Positions 28,236 through 38,089 of a DNA stretch of 64,000 bases are shown piece after piece. The notes below the pieces were generated by a model, which saw only the letters and a list, made by a program, of their open reading frames with translations, had not been told where the DNA came from and did not search any database. A program made the translations under genes and the position numbers. The DNA lies in NCBI GenBank assembly GCA_026989355.1, contig JALSJM010000001.1, positions 1 to 64,000 on the forward strand, written 5' to 3'. Each line of letters begins with the position of its first letter. Within the stretch, counting starts at the first letter, position 1. The DNA comes from Paracoccaceae bacterium (GTDB lineage: Bacteria > Pseudomonadota > Alphaproteobacteria > Rhodobacterales > Rhodobacteraceae).

Positions 28236-29606
28236 ATGGCTTCTGCAGCGGAACAGATGGCGGCAAACATGAGCTGGAGCGCGCTTGGCAAGGCGACCGA
28301 GCTGCGCCAGCGGATCTTCTTCACGCTCGGATTGCTGATCGTTTATCGCATCGGCACCTTCATACCGGTGCCGGGGATCGATGCAAATGCATTGCGTGAA
28401 TTCATGGAAGGCGCGCAATCGGGGATCGGCGGGATCCTTGGCATGTTCACGGGAGGGGCGCTGACGAGGATGGGCATCTTTGCCCTCGGGATCATGCCGT
28501 ATATCTCGGCATCGATCATCATTCAGTTGATGGCGTCGATGTACAAGCCGCTCGAACAGTTGAAGAAGGAAGGCGAGCAGGGGCGCAAGAAGATCAACCA
28601 GTATACCCGCTATGGCACGGTTTTCCTGGCAACCTTCCAGGCCTACGGGCTGGCCAAGTCGCTTGAGGCCGGGGATCTGGTGCAGAACCCGGGGCTTTAT
28701 TTCCAGGCGGCAACGGTGATCACCCTTGTGGGCGGCACCATGTTCCTGATGTGGCTGGGTGAGCAGATCACCGCGCGCGGTATCGGCAATGGCATTTCTC
28801 TGATCATCTTTGTCGGCATCGTTGCCGAGATTCCCGCGGCACTGGCCCAGTTCTTCAGCCAGGGGCGTTCGGGCGGGCTTAGCCCGGTGGTGATCGTGGG
28901 GGTGATTCTCATGGTGATAGCGGTGATCGCCTTCGTGGTATTCATGGAGCGTGCCCTGCGCAAGATCCATATCCAGTACCCGCGCCGGCAGGTGGGGATG
29001 AAGGTATATGACAGCAGCAGTTCGCATCTGCCGGTCAAGGTAAACCCGGCGGGTGTGATCCCGGTGATCTTTGCCAGTTCCCTGCTGCTTCTGCCCACTA
29101 CCATTGCCACCTTCTCGGGCGAGCAGACCGGGCCGGTCATGTCAACCATCCTGGCCTATTTCGGCCCGGGGCAGCCGCTTTATCTGCTGTTCTTCGCGGT
29201 GATGATCATCTTCTTCACGTTCTTCTATACCTTCAACGTGTCGTTCAAGCCCGAGGAAGTGGCGGAGAACCTGAAGAATCAGAACGGATTCATCCCCGGT
29301 ATCCGCCCTGGCAAGAAGACGGCCGAATATCTGGAATATGTGGTGACGCGACTGCTGGTGATCGGTGCGGCCTATCTGGCGGCGGTGGGGCTGCTGCCCG
29401 ATCTTCTGCGCGCGGAATTCAATATCCCGTTCTATTTCGGCGGCACTTCCGTGCTGATCGTCGTTTCGGTCACGATGGACACGATCCAGCAGGTTCAGTC
29501 GCATCTTCTGGCGCATCAGTATGAAAGCCTGATCGAAAAGTCGCAGCTTGGCCGCAAGAAGCGTGACGGAGCCGGAGGCCGGCGAAAAAGGAAGCTCAAC
29601 AGATGA
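28236..29606 (+). CDS. secY: Preprotein translocase subunit SecY
   Basis: A 456-residue channel protein with ten predicted membrane helices, the core of SecYEG. The N-terminal helix region [24 protein letters not shown] and plug-region [22 protein letters not shown] are characteristic. The cytosolic loop with [24 protein letters not shown] is intact. The C-terminus is Lys/Arg-rich. The TGA overlaps the adk start (ATGA), so the two are coupled. Confidence 0.98.
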   Translation: MASAAEQMAANMSWSALGKATELRQRIFFTLGLLIVYRIGTFIPVPGIDANALREFMEGAQSGIGGILGMFTGGALTRMGIFALGIMPYISASIIIQLMASMYKPLEQLKKEGEQGRKKINQYTRYGTVFLATFQAYGLAKSLEAGDLVQNPGLYFQAATVITLVGGTMFLMWLGEQITARGIGNGISLIIFVGIVAEIPAALAQFFSQGRSGGLSPVVIVGVILMVIAVIAFVVFMERALRKIHIQYPRRQVGMKVYDSSSSHLPVKVNPAGVIPVIFASSLLLLPTTIATFSGEQTGPVMSTILAYFGPGQPLYLLFFAVMIIFFTFFYTFNVSFKPEEVAENLKNQNGFIPGIRPGKKTAEYLEYVVTRLLVIGAAYLAAVGLLPDLLRAEFNIPFYFGGTSVLIVVSVTMDTIQQVQSHLLAHQYESLIEKSQLGRKKRDGAGGRRKRKLNR

Positions 29607-30259
29607 ACATCATCCTGCTTGGTCCGCCCGGCGCGGGCAAGGGCACCCAGGCGCGGCGCCTTGAGAAAGAGCGCGGCATGATTCAGCTTTCCACAGGAGA
29701 CATGCTGCGCGAGGCACGCAATTCCGGTTCGGAAATGGGTGTGAAGGTTGCCAGGATCATGGATGCCGGCGAGCTGGTTACCGACGAGATCGTGATCGGG
29801 CTGATCGAGGAAAAGCTGCAGGAAAGACCCGGCGGCGGTTTCATCTTCGATGGTTTTCCCCGGACGCTGGCCCAGGCCGATGCGCTTGGTGATCTGCTGG
29901 CGCGCCACGGACAGGCGCTTGACGCGGTGATCGAATTACGCGTTGACGATGATGAACTGGTCAGGCGTATTTCCGGGCGCTATACCTGCGGGGAATGCGG
30001 CGAGGTCTATCATGACGACACGCGGCCGACGAAGGTTGAGGGCAAGTGCGACAAATGCGGTTCGACGAACCTGAAGCGCCGTGCCGACGACAACCCGGAA
30101 GCGCTGAAAACCAGGCTGATGGAATATTACAAGAAAACCTCTCCGCTGATCGGTTATTATTATGCCAAGGGGCTTTTGTATCCGGTCAACGGTCTTGCCC
30201 CGATCGATACGGTGGCACAGGAAATTGCTTTGGTGCTTGACGGTCGTCCGGGCTCTTGA
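29603..30259 (+). CDS. adk: Adenylate kinase
   Basis: A 218-residue enzyme converting ATP + AMP to two ADP in the cytosol. The P-loop [10 protein letters not shown] starts at residue 7. The AMP-binding region STGDMLREA and FDGFPRT are present. The lid domain carries a four-cysteine zinc site (C129, C132, C149, C152), the zinc-containing long form. Coupled to secY, as in most spc operons. A 192-base structured gap follows before rpsM. Confidence 0.97.
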   Translation: MNIILLGPPGAGKGTQARRLEKERGMIQLSTGDMLREARNSGSEMGVKVARIMDAGELVTDEIVIGLIEEKLQERPGGGFIFDGFPRTLAQADALGDLLARHGQALDAVIELRVDDDELVRRISGRYTCGECGEVYHDDTRPTKVEGKCDKCGSTNLKRRADDNPEALKTRLMEYYKKTSPLIGYYYAKGLLYPVNGLAPIDTVAQEIALVLDGRPGS

Positions 30260-30368
30260 CGGGAGGTCGAAAACAACCTAATTGGGCACCTCTCGCAAGA
30301 GAATCGACGTGAAGCACGGGGCGTTTCTGAGGCTCTTCCCGTTCTTCACCATCAGCGAAATCAGCAAT

Positions 30369-30432
30369 AGCCCGCAGGCAACACGCCTTCGGGCTTACGT
30401 TGTGAAAAAAGGTTCTGGGATTACGGAACCGC
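30369..30432 (+). promoter_or_regulatory. Structured leader of rpsM (alpha-operon leader candidate)
   Basis: Two hairpins in the adk-rpsM gap. One is AGCCCG, C, AGGC (30369-30379) pairing with GCCT, T, CGGGCT (30385-30395), ten pairs with one mismatch. The other is GGTTC / GAACC at about 30413-30432, just before rpsM. In E. coli the alpha-operon leader is bound by S4, but no rpsD is next to this cluster. Function is inferred from position only. Confidence 0.35.
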
Positions 30433-30451
30433 AACGAAAGGAAAAGAACAC

Positions 30452-30820
30452 GTGGCACGTATCGCCGGCGTCAACATCCCGACCCACAAACCGGTCGCGA
30501 TTGCCCTTACCTACATCACTGGCATTGGCCGCTCGTCCGCCAACCGGATCTGTGAATCCGTTGGCATAGATCCGGCCAAACGCGTCAACGAACTGACGGA
30601 TTCGGAAGTTCTGAAGATCCGCGAAGACATCGACGCCAACTATCTTGTCGAAGGTGACCTGCGCCGTGAGGTGCAGATGAATATCAAGCGCCTGATGGAT
30701 CTGGGGTGCTACCGTGGCCTGCGCCATCGCCGCAATCTCCCGGTGCGCGGTCAGCGTACCCACACCAACGCGCGCACGCGCAAGGGGCCTGCCCGCCCGA
30801 TTGCCGGCAAGAAGAAATAG
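30452..30820 (+). CDS. rpsM: 30S ribosomal protein S13
   Basis: A 122-residue S13, a head protein that contacts P-site tRNA and L5. It begins at GTG (30452) with [14 protein letters not shown]. The conserved C-terminal [18 protein letters not shown] is present. GAAAGGAAAAG precedes the GTG. The unusual start codon and structured leader suggest control at translation. Confidence 0.97.
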   Translation: MARIAGVNIPTHKPVAIALTYITGIGRSSANRICESVGIDPAKRVNELTDSEVLKIREDIDANYLVEGDLRREVQMNIKRLMDLGCYRGLRHRRNLPVRGQRTHTNARTRKGPARPIAGKKK

Positions 30821-30835
30821 GAGGGGGATCGACAG

Positions 30836-31225
30836 ATGGCACGCGACAAGACACGCACCCGCCGCAAGGCCCGCAAGAACATTGCCTCGGGCGTTGCGCA
30901 TGTGAACAGTTCGTTCAACAATACCAAGATCCTGATCTCCGATGTTCAGGGAAATGCAATTGCCTGGTCCTCGGCGGGGACGATGGGCTTCAAGGGATCG
31001 CGGAAATCCACCCCCTATGCCGCCCAGATGGCTGCCGAAGACGTAGGCCGCAAGGCCATGGAACACGGGGTGAAGACCCTGGAAGTCGAGGTGCAGGGGC
31101 CGGGTTCGGGCCGGGAAAGCGCCCTGCGTGCCCTTGCCGCCCTGGGGCTGGTCATCACATCGATCCGGGATGTCACGCCAATTCCGCACAACGGCTGCCG
31201 GCCGCCGAAACGCCGCCGCGTCTAG
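30836..31225 (+). CDS. rpsK: 30S ribosomal protein S11
   Basis: A 129-residue S11 on the platform near the E site. It contains the conserved [18 protein letters not shown] and the end [18 protein letters not shown]. Preceded by AGGAGGGGGATC. Confidence 0.98.
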   Translation: MARDKTRTRRKARKNIASGVAHVNSSFNNTKILISDVQGNAIAWSSAGTMGFKGSRKSTPYAAQMAAEDVGRKAMEHGVKTLEVEVQGPGSGRESALRALAALGLVITSIRDVTPIPHNGCRPPKRRRV

Positions 31226-31343
31226 CCGGACCGTTATCTGCATGGGGCGCACGCCAGAAATAATGTGCCCCGTGAAAGTCATTTGAACCTCGGGCGTTTT
31301 CGGCAACGGACATGGGCCGAAAACAGGAATGGAGGCGACACAC

Positions 31344-32360
31344 ATGATCCACAAGAACTGGCAAGAACTGATCAAGCCGACGCAGCTTGAAGTCATTCCC
31401 GGGAAGGATCCGGCCAGGGAAGCAACCGTCGTGGCGGAACCGCTCGAACGTGGCTTCGGTCTGACACTGGGTAATGCGCTGCGCCGGGTGCTGCTGTCAA
31501 GTCTGCAGGGTGCGGCGATTACCAGTGCCCAGATCGACAATGTTCTGCATGAATTTTCGTCGATCGCCGGCGTGCGCGAAGACGTGACCGACATCGTGCT
31601 GAACCTGAAGGGCGTGGCGATCCGGATGGAAGCCGAAGGCTCGAAACGGCTTTCGATTTCCGCCAAGGGGCCGGCGGTGATTACTGCCGGCGACATTTCC
31701 GAAAGCGCAGGCATTGAAATCCTGAACAAGGATCATGTGATCTGTCACCTTGACGAGGGCGCCGACCTGTTCATGGAACTGACCGTGAATACCGGCAAGG
31801 GCTATATGCCGGCCGACAAGAACCGCCCCGAAGATGCGCCGATCGGGCTTATTCCGATCGATGCGATCTATTCGCCGGTGAAGAAGGTTTCATACGATGT
31901 GCAGCCGACCCGTGAGGGCCAGGTTCTGGATTACGACAAGCTTACCCTCAAGCTTGAAACCGACGGTTCGGTAACACCTGAAGATGCGGTGGCCTTCGCT
32001 GCGCGTATTCTTCAGGATCAGCTTTCGATCTTCGTCAATTTCGAAGAGCCCGAAGCTGCGGGCCGCCAGGAAGAGGAGGACGGACTCGAATTCAATCCGC
32101 TTCTGCTGAAGAAGGTGGATGAGCTCGAGCTTTCGGTGCGCTCGGCCAACTGCCTGAAGAACGACAATATCGTCTATATCGGCGATCTGATCCAGAAGAC
32201 CGAAGCCGAAATGCTGCGCACGCCGAACTTCGGCCGCAAGTCGCTGAACGAGATCAAGGAGGTGCTTTCCGGCATGGGGCTGCATCTGGGCATGGATGTC
32301 GAAGACTGGCCGCCCGAAAATATCGAGGAACTCGCGAAGAAATACGAGGATCAGTTCTGA
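31344..32360 (+). CDS. rpoA: DNA-directed RNA polymerase subunit alpha
   Basis: A 338-residue alpha subunit. The N-terminal domain (1-235) dimerises and seeds polymerase assembly, with the typical [23 protein letters not shown]. The C-terminal domain (about 255-325) binds UP elements and activators and has [14 protein letters not shown] and [15 protein letters not shown] 31344 is preceded by ATGGAGGCG, which supports this start over the in-frame ATG inside that site. Confidence 0.98.
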   Translation: MIHKNWQELIKPTQLEVIPGKDPAREATVVAEPLERGFGLTLGNALRRVLLSSLQGAAITSAQIDNVLHEFSSIAGVREDVTDIVLNLKGVAIRMEAEGSKRLSISAKGPAVITAGDISESAGIEILNKDHVICHLDEGADLFMELTVNTGKGYMPADKNRPEDAPIGLIPIDAIYSPVKKVSYDVQPTREGQVLDYDKLTLKLETDGSVTPEDAVAFAARILQDQLSIFVNFEEPEAAGRQEEEDGLEFNPLLLKKVDELELSVRSANCLKNDNIVYIGDLIQKTEAEMLRTPNFGRKSLNEIKEVLSGMGLHLGMDVEDWPPENIEELAKKYEDQF

Positions 32361-32453
32361 TCCCGTCAGAACCCGGGCACCCTGCCCCAAGGAGAGGGCC
32401 CCGGCGCATGGGGCCCCGGACAAAGCAAAAGCAGAACGTGAAGGAATGGAAAG

Positions 32454-32873
32454 ATGCGTCACAAGAAGGGCTATCGCAAGCTCAACCGCACCCATGAACA
32501 CCGCAAGGCGATGTTCGCCAACATGGCCGGCTCTCTGATCGAGCATGAACAGATCAAGACAACCCTGCCCAAGGCGAAGGAACTGAAGCGTGTGGCCGAC
32601 AAGCTGATCACCCTTGGCAAGCGCGGCGATCTGCATGCCCGCCGCCAGGCGGCAAGCCGTCTGAAGCAGGAGCAGCATGTCGCCAAGCTGTTCGAGGTTC
32701 TTGGGCCCCGCTACAAGGATCGCCAGGGTGGTTACGTGCGCGTTCTGAAAGCCGGGTTCCGCTATGGCGACATGGCACCGATGGCGATCGTGGAACTGGT
32801 TGACCGTGACCCCGCTGCCAAGGGTGCGGCCGACAAGGTGCGTGAGGAAACCGAAGAGCCAGCCGAAGACTGA
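32454..32873 (+). CDS. rplQ: 50S ribosomal protein L17
   Basis: A 139-residue L17, with [20 protein letters not shown] at the start and the domain through [23 protein letters not shown] short acidic tail ends the protein. Last gene of the ribosomal cluster; a perfect 22-base palindrome (32879-32900) and a terminator follow. Confidence 0.97.
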   Translation: MRHKKGYRKLNRTHEHRKAMFANMAGSLIEHEQIKTTLPKAKELKRVADKLITLGKRGDLHARRQAASRLKQEQHVAKLFEVLGPRYKDRQGGYVRVLKAGFRYGDMAPMAIVELVDRDPAAKGAADKVREETEEPAED

Positions 32874-32921
32874 GCCTCGGCCGAAGCCCGGGCTTCGGCC
32901 ATCGATAGCTGATGAAAATGC

Positions 32922-32949
32922 AAGAACCCGCCGGTTGGCGGGTTCTTTT
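32922..32949 (+). terminator. Rho-independent terminator after rplQ
   Basis: AAGAACCCGCC, loop GGTT, GGCGGGTTCTT, with TTTT at the end. It terminates the long ribosomal transcript. It may also act in reverse for the small minus-strand gene that ends at 32970, although the T run on that side is poorer. Confidence 0.92.
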
Positions 32950-32969
32950 CTGCCGTTCCCGGCGGATGC

Positions 32970-33146
32970 TCATCCGTTCCCGGCGAGCGTCCGCCTTTCC
33001 CGGACCGAACTGCGGAATTCTTCGAGCATCCTGTTCAGCTGTTCCTCCCCCACGGATCTGGCGCCCAGGAAGTCGAGCAGCTCCGATCGTACTTTCACGG
33101 GAAGTTTCCTCAAATTTCTTATGAGATCAAATTCACTCTCTTTCAT
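32970..33146 (-). CDS. Small protein of unknown function, 58 residues
   Basis: An open reading frame of 58 codons, ATG at 33146, stop at 32970. The predicted protein is charged and helix-prone (MKESEFDLIRNLRK at the start, then a leucine-spaced segment LPVKVRSELLDFL, then EEQLNRMLEEF). No membrane segment or signal peptide, no family recognised. Weak GAGA-type site upstream. Codons in the first half (ATA, AGA, AAT, TTG, AGG, GTA, CGA) are rare in the neighbouring genes, suggesting foreign or young origin. It converges on rplQ with a shared terminator and is divergent from rarA. Whether it is expressed is not known. Confidence 0.5.
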   Translation of the reverse strand: MKESEFDLIRNLRKLPVKVRSELLDFLGARSVGEEQLNRMLEEFRSSVRERRTLAGNG

Positions 33147-33188
33147 GACATGGTTCTCTGGTCTGCCAAGGATTGTTGCATCTTATAG

Positions 33189-33217
33189 TTGATTTGAAAT
33201 CCGGCAACCTGTCTAAA
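33189..33217 (+). promoter_or_regulatory. Probable promoter of rarA-fluC-rluC-atp12
   Basis: TTGATT (33189-33194), a 17-base spacer and TCTAAA (33212-33217), about 125 bases before rarA, in the AT-richer gap shared with the divergent small ORF. Confidence 0.45.
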
Positions 33218-33342
33218 AGGACATGTTCCGAACGGGCAGGATGCGGTTTTCCGCATCGCCGATGTGCGCGGGGCTGTGCCGCCGCCTGCAACCTGTCAGA
33301 TGGGATCTTCCATCGCTTCCGCCTGGGCCCTAAGCTTGGCGC

Positions 33343-34662
33343 ATGCCCGATCTGTTCGATTCTGCCGAAACATCGCCGGCCGCCTCGGATGCGCCCCACC
33401 CGCTGGCCGACAGGCTGCGTCCACGCCGGCTGGCCGAAGTGATCGGGCAGGATCACCTTCTGGGGGCGGATGGCCCTGTCGGGGCAATGCTTGCGGGGGG
33501 CAGCCTCTTGTCCATGATACTTTGGGGGCCGCCCGGGGTCGGAAAAACCACGATTGCCCGTTTGCTGGCCGCGGAAACCGATCTGCATTTCGTTCAGATC
33601 AGCGCCGTGTTTTCGGGGGTGGCAGAACTGAAGAAGGTTTTCGATGCTGCCCGCATGCGCCGGGGCAACGGGCGTGGAACGCTGTTGTTCGTTGACGAGA
33701 TACACCGTTTCAACAAGGCACAGCAGGACAGCTTTCTGCCCTACATGGAAGACGGAACGATCCACCTGATCGGAGCGACCACGGAAAACCCTTCCTTCGA
33801 ACTGAATGCGGCCCTTCTGAGCCGTGCGCAGGTGCTGGTTCTGGAGCGGCTGAAGCTTGCCGATCTCGAATTGCTGACTCAGCGGGCCGAAAGCGAACTT
33901 GGCCGGAAGCTGCCGCTTGACGGCGCGGCGCGCGAGATACTGCTCGAGATGGCCGATGGCGACGGACGGGCATTGCTGAACCTGATCGAACAGATCATGT
34001 CCTGGAAAGATGTCTCCGGCCGGCTTGACGGCGAAACACTGACCTGCCGCCTGATGCGCCGGGCCGCGAAATACGACAAGGGGGGAGACGAACATTACAA
34101 TCTTGTTTCGGCGTTGCACAAATCGGTGCGGGGATCGGATCCGGACGCGGCGCTTTACTGGCTGGCGCGGATGCTTCGGGGGGGCGAAGATCCGCGCTAT
34201 CTGGCCCGCCGAATCACCCGGATGGCGGTTGAGGATATAGGTCTTGCCGATGTGAATGCGCAGGCCGTATGCCTGCGGTCCTGGGAAACATATGAGCGCC
34301 TGGGAAGCCCCGAAGGCGAACTGGCGCTGGCCCAGGCGGTGATCTATCTGGCGCTGGCGCCCAAGTCGAATGCGGCCTATGCGGGCTACAAGGCGGCAAT
34401 GGCTGCGGCGGGGAAAACCGGCTCGGAACCTCCGCCGAAGCATATTCGGAATGCGCCGACCAGGCTGATGAAAGAGCAGGGATATGGCGAAGGCTATGCT
34501 TATGACCACGATACCGAAGATGGTTTTTCGGGGCAGAACTACTTTCCCGAAGCGATGAAGCGCGGGGTGTATTACCTGCCGGTTGACCGTGGCTTCGAGC
34601 GCGAACTGAAGAAACGTCTGGATTATTTCGCCAGGCTGCGCAGCCGCAGGAACCGTGCATGA
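33343..34662 (+). CDS. rarA: Replication-associated recombination protein A (RarA/MgsA) AAA+ ATPase
   Basis: A 439-residue clamp-loader-like AAA+ ATPase acting at stalled replication forks. The N-terminal 30 residues resemble the SSB-binding/flexible leader of the family. Walker A GPPGVGKTT is at 62-70, Walker B with DEIH at about 118-121, and sensor motif GATTENPSFELN follows. The C-terminal tetramerisation part includes EDIGLADVNA and an ending with YYLPVDRGFERELKKRLDYFARL. Length is typical. First gene of a plus-strand group. Confidence 0.95.
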   Translation: MPDLFDSAETSPAASDAPHPLADRLRPRRLAEVIGQDHLLGADGPVGAMLAGGSLLSMILWGPPGVGKTTIARLLAAETDLHFVQISAVFSGVAELKKVFDAARMRRGNGRGTLLFVDEIHRFNKAQQDSFLPYMEDGTIHLIGATTENPSFELNAALLSRAQVLVLERLKLADLELLTQRAESELGRKLPLDGAAREILLEMADGDGRALLNLIEQIMSWKDVSGRLDGETLTCRLMRRAAKYDKGGDEHYNLVSALHKSVRGSDPDAALYWLARMLRGGEDPRYLARRITRMAVEDIGLADVNAQAVCLRSWETYERLGSPEGELALAQAVIYLALAPKSNAAYAGYKAAMAAAGKTGSEPPPKHIRNAPTRLMKEQGYGEGYAYDHDTEDGFSGQNYFPEAMKRGVYYLPVDRGFERELKKRLDYFARLRSRRNRA

Positions 34663-34710
34663 GGCGGGCCATCAGTTGACAAGACCCGTGGCGCAGTAAA
34701 AAGAGGGCGC

Positions 34711-35088
34711 ATGAATCATACCTTGCTGCAAGTTGCAATCGGAGGGGCGGTTGGCGCGTCCCTGCGTTATCTGACGGGGCGCCTGGCCGTCCATGTCATG
34801 GGGCATGGATTTCCATGGGGAACGCTGGCGGTCAATATCATCGGTTCCTTCGCCATGGGTGTGCTGGTGGTGGTGCTGGCGCACAAGGACGCAACCCGGC
34901 TGGCGCCCTTCCTGATGACGGGGATCCTGGGCGGGTTTACCACCTTTTCCGCCTTCTCGCTTGATGCGATCACCCTTTACGAGCGCGGACAAGTCGCCAT
35001 GGCGGCGGCCTATGCCGCCGCTTCGGTGCTGCTGGCGCTTGCGGCGATGGTGGCGGGGCTTGCGGCTGCGCGCTGGATGATGACATGA
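34711..35088 (+). CDS. fluC: Fluoride ion channel FluC (CrcB)
   Basis: A 125-residue inner-membrane protein with four hydrophobic helices. FluC forms antiparallel dimers that export fluoride. The signatures GGAVGASLRYLTGR, GTLAVNIIGSFAMG and GGFTTFSAFSLD are all present. No crcB/fluoride riboswitch is recognised in the 48-base gap upstream. Its stop overlaps the start of the next gene (ATGA). Confidence 0.93.
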   Translation: MNHTLLQVAIGGAVGASLRYLTGRLAVHVMGHGFPWGTLAVNIIGSFAMGVLVVVLAHKDATRLAPFLMTGILGGFTTFSAFSLDAITLYERGQVAMAAAYAAASVLLALAAMVAGLAAARWMMT

Positions 35089-36137
35089 GCCCGGTTCGCA
35101 AGATCGAGATCACGCCCCAGGATGCCGGCCAGCGCCTTGATCGCTGGTTTCGCCGACAGTTTCCGCATGTGCCCCAGGGCCGGATCGAAAAGATGTGTCG
35201 CAAGGGCGAGATCCGCCTTGATGGCGGGCGGGTGAAGCCCGGCCAGCGGATCGAGGCGGGGCAGACCGTTCGGGTGCCCCCGTTGCCCGAGCCCGAAGGC
35301 ACGGCCAGGCCATCGCCCCCCCCGCGTGAAATCAGCGAGGCGGATGCGCGGATGATCCGTTCCTGTGTCATCTTTCGAGATGAACACATCCTGGCCCTCA
35401 ACAAGCCGCCCGGCCTGCCCGTTCAGGGGGGAACCGGACAGAGCCGTCATGTCGATGCGCTGGCCGAAGCCCTGCGGTTTGGTGCCGACGAGCCGCCGCG
35501 ACTCGTACACCGACTCGACAAGGATACCTCGGGCGTTCTGCTGATGGCGCGCACCCGGGCTGCGGCGCGGGTGCTGACCCGGGCCTTCCGTGATCGCGAT
35601 ACGCGCAAGATCTACTGGGCCGCCATCGCGGGCCTGCCGGATCCGCGGATGGGGACGATCCGTTACGGTCTGGTAAAGGCCGGCGGGCATGGGCGTGGCG
35701 GCGAGGGGGAAAGGATGCGCTGCATCCACCCGCGTGAGGTGCCGCTGACCGAAGGCGCCAAAAGGGCGACCACCGATTATGCGGTTCTTTCGGCGCTTGG
35801 TCGGCGTGTCAGCTGGGCGGCTCTGGTGCCGGTAACCGGGCGCACGCACCAGCTGCGGGCCCATATGGGGGAAATCGGCCATCCGATCATCGGCGATGGC
35901 AAATACGGTGGCTCGGGGCAGGAGAACCGGGGCGATGGCTGGGGCGCACAACTGGGCGGCGGGATCAGCCGGAAGCTGCACCTGCATGCCCGTTCGCTTC
36001 GCCTGATGCATCCGGTAACGGGGAAGCCCCTGTTCATCACGGCCCCGCTGCCGGCACATATGCGCAACACCTGGAAGCTTCTCGGATGGCACGAAGACGA
36101 TGTGCCCGAGGACCCGTTTGATGGAGAAATGCTATGA
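35085..36137 (+). CDS. rluC: RluA-family 23S rRNA pseudouridine synthase (RluC type)
   Basis: A 350-residue enzyme that converts uridine to pseudouridine in 23S rRNA. An N-terminal S4-type RNA-binding domain (about 14-65, QRLDRWFRRQFPHVPQGRIEK) precedes the catalytic domain. The catalytic motif HRLDKDTSG has the nucleophile D145. Overlaps of four bases with fluC and with the following atp12 gene suggest translational coupling. RluC and RluD are close relatives; the RluC assignment is by overall form and context. Confidence 0.88.
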   Translation: MSPVRKIEITPQDAGQRLDRWFRRQFPHVPQGRIEKMCRKGEIRLDGGRVKPGQRIEAGQTVRVPPLPEPEGTARPSPPPREISEADARMIRSCVIFRDEHILALNKPPGLPVQGGTGQSRHVDALAEALRFGADEPPRLVHRLDKDTSGVLLMARTRAAARVLTRAFRDRDTRKIYWAAIAGLPDPRMGTIRYGLVKAGGHGRGGEGERMRCIHPREVPLTEGAKRATTDYAVLSALGRRVSWAALVPVTGRTHQLRAHMGEIGHPIIGDGKYGGSGQENRGDGWGAQLGGGISRKLHLHARSLRLMHPVTGKPLFITAPLPAHMRNTWKLLGWHEDDVPEDPFDGEML

Positions 36138-36841
36138 GCGCCGGCTGGAAACGGAAGCGCTTCTGGAAGGATGCAACCCATGCACCCGCCAATGGCGGTT
36201 ATGAAATCCTGCTTGACGGACGCCGGGTGAAAACCCCGGCCAAGGCCCCCCTTCTGGTGCCGACCGAGGCGCTTGCGTCCGCCATTGTCAAGGAATGGCA
36301 GGCGCAGGGCGAAGATGTCGATCCCGCGACAATGCCCTGCACACGTTCGGCGAATGCGGCGATCGACAAGGTGGCCGTTCAGCACCGGGAAGTTGCCGGC
36401 ATGATTGCCGATTACGGCGATACGGATCTTCTGTGTTATCGTGCCACTGCACCGAAGGAATTGCGCGCGCGTCAGGATGCGGCGTGGGATCCGCTTCTGG
36501 AATGGGCAGCAAGGGAACTGGGCGCGGGGCTGGAGGTGCGCGAGGGAATCGTTCACGCGCCGCAGGATACGCGGGCTCTGCTGACGCTTCGCCGGCTGGT
36601 CGAGGCGATGGACCCGTTCCGGCTGACGGCACTGCATGATCTTGTCGGCTTGTCGGGATCCCTGATCATCGGGCTTGCGGCAACCCGTCACCTGATGCCG
36701 TCCGAAGAACTCTGGGCGCTTTCGCGGATCGACGAGAAATGGCAGGAAGAGCAGTGGGGTGCAGATGATCTGGCCCGCAGAGAATCGGCAGCCAGGGCAC
36801 GCGACTTTCTTCATGCGGCCCGTTTTTTCGGTCTCTTGTAA
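36134..36841 (+). CDS. ATP12-type F1-ATPase assembly chaperone
   Basis: A 235-residue protein of the ATP12 family, which binds the F1 alpha subunit during ATP synthase assembly. It begins with the typical WKRKRFWKDA, then ILLDGRRVKTPAKAPLLVPTEAL. The C-terminal part has DLVGLSGSLIIGLA. Found in Alphaproteobacteria and mitochondria, so it is useful for placing the organism. Coupled to rluC by ATGA. No terminator is evident downstream. Confidence 0.92.
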   Translation: MSAGWKRKRFWKDATHAPANGGYEILLDGRRVKTPAKAPLLVPTEALASAIVKEWQAQGEDVDPATMPCTRSANAAIDKVAVQHREVAGMIADYGDTDLLCYRATAPKELRARQDAAWDPLLEWAARELGAGLEVREGIVHAPQDTRALLTLRRLVEAMDPFRLTALHDLVGLSGSLIIGLAATRHLMPSEELWALSRIDEKWQEEQWGADDLARRESAARARDFLHAARFFGLL

Positions 36842-36926
36842 GGCTGCTTTCCGGGCAAGGCCCTTTCCGGCGAAACATTTTGTCGGAAAACCCGAGTGTT
36901 TTGGGCGATTACATGCGATATGGCCC

Positions 36927-36956
36927 TTGACGCTTTCTTTACATTTTGCGCAAACT
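36927..36956 (+). promoter_or_regulatory. Probable bztABCD promoter
   Basis: TTGACG (36927-36932), an 18-base spacer and CAAACT (36951-36956). It is about 100 bases before bztA, in the 213-base gap after atp12. The surrounding sequence is AT-richer than average. Confidence 0.4.
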
Positions 36957-37054
36957 ACGGGGCATTGAAGGGAAAGCCCTTCATCCTATCGCCCCCGGCC
37001 GTCCTGGCCGGTAAAGCCGCCCGCAGACGGGCGGGAACACAGGAAGAGGTAAAC

Positions 37055-38071
37055 ATGAAGAAAACCGTATTTTTTGGAGCACTGGCCGTTGCCGGGGTTG
37101 CCGCTGGTGCAGTTGCTGCCGGTACGCTTGACGACGTCAAGGCGCGCGGCAAGCTGAACTGCGGCGTTTCGACCGGCCTGGTCGGTTTTGCTGCGCCCGA
37201 CGCAAACGGTAACTGGGATGGTTTTGACGTTGGTGTCTGCCGCGCCGTGGCGGCTGCGGTGCTCGGAGACCCGACGGCTGTCGAATTCGTGCCCACCACC
37301 GGCAAGACGCGCTTTACCGCGCTGGCTTCCGGCGAAGTTGACATGCTGGCCCGCAACACCACCTGGACGTTCTCCCGCGATGTCGATCTGAAGTTCGAGT
37401 TCGTGGGGATCAACTATTATGACGGCCAGGGCTTCATGGTTCCCAAGAGCCTTGGAGTGACTTCGGCGAAGGATCTGGACGGTGCCACGATCTGCATCCA
37501 GACCGGCACCACCACCGAGCTCAACCTTGCGGATTTCTTCCGCGCCAACAACATGTCTTACGAGCCGGTGCCGATCGAAACCAACGCCGAAGGCCAGCAG
37601 CAGTATCTGGCCGGAGCCTGTGATGCCTATACCACCGATGCTTCGGGGCTTGCCGCCACGCGCGCGTCCTTCGAGAACCCCAAGGATCACATCATCCTGC
37701 CGGAAATCATCTCGAAAGAGCCGCTCGGCCCGCTGGTGCGCCATGGCGATCAGCAATGGGGCGACATCGTGCGCTGGACGCTGAACGCGCTGATCTCGGC
37801 CGAAGAGCTGGGCATCACCTCGGCCAACATCGACGAACTGGCCAAGGGCACACAGAATCCGGAAATCAACCGTATTCTGGGCACCGAGGGTGATCTGGGC
37901 GCCATGTTCGGCCTCGACAAGCAGTGGGCCTACCGTGCCATCAAGGCCGGTGGCAACTATGGCGAGCTGTTCGAGAAAAACATCGGCGAGAACACCCCGA
38001 TCGGTCTGGCCCGTGGCCTGAACGCTCAGTGGAAAGACGGCGGCCTGGTCTACTCGCCCCCGTTCCGTTGA
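37055..38071 (+). CDS. bztA: Glutamate/glutamine/aspartate ABC transporter, periplasmic binding protein
   Basis: A 338-residue periplasmic amino-acid-binding protein. The signal peptide spans about residues 1-22 (MKKTVFFGALAVAGVAAGAV). The mature part has GVSTGLVGFAAPDANGNWDGFDVGVCRAVAAAV split over the family signature near residue 40-65. It resembles BztA/AapJ of Rhodobacter and Rhizobium. ATG 37055 follows AGGAAGAGG and gives a proper signal peptide; upstream extensions would spoil it. A stable hairpin after the stop (38090-38110) probably favours higher levels of this component. Confidence 0.94.
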   Translation: MKKTVFFGALAVAGVAAGAVAAGTLDDVKARGKLNCGVSTGLVGFAAPDANGNWDGFDVGVCRAVAAAVLGDPTAVEFVPTTGKTRFTALASGEVDMLARNTTWTFSRDVDLKFEFVGINYYDGQGFMVPKSLGVTSAKDLDGATICIQTGTTTELNLADFFRANNMSYEPVPIETNAEGQQQYLAGACDAYTTDASGLAATRASFENPKDHIILPEIISKEPLGPLVRHGDQQWGDIVRWTLNALISAEELGITSANIDELAKGTQNPEINRILGTEGDLGAMFGLDKQWAYRAIKAGGNYGELFEKNIGENTPIGLARGLNAQWKDGGLVYSPPFR

Positions 38072-38089
38072 TCTGAAAATCCCAGGCGA

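Noticed and set aside
32879-32900. Perfect 22-base palindrome GGCCGAAGCCC/GGGCTTCGGCC as the rplQ terminator
   Set aside because: It has no loop or T run of its own; the hairpin with T residues at 32922-32949 is the better terminator. The palindrome may assist it.
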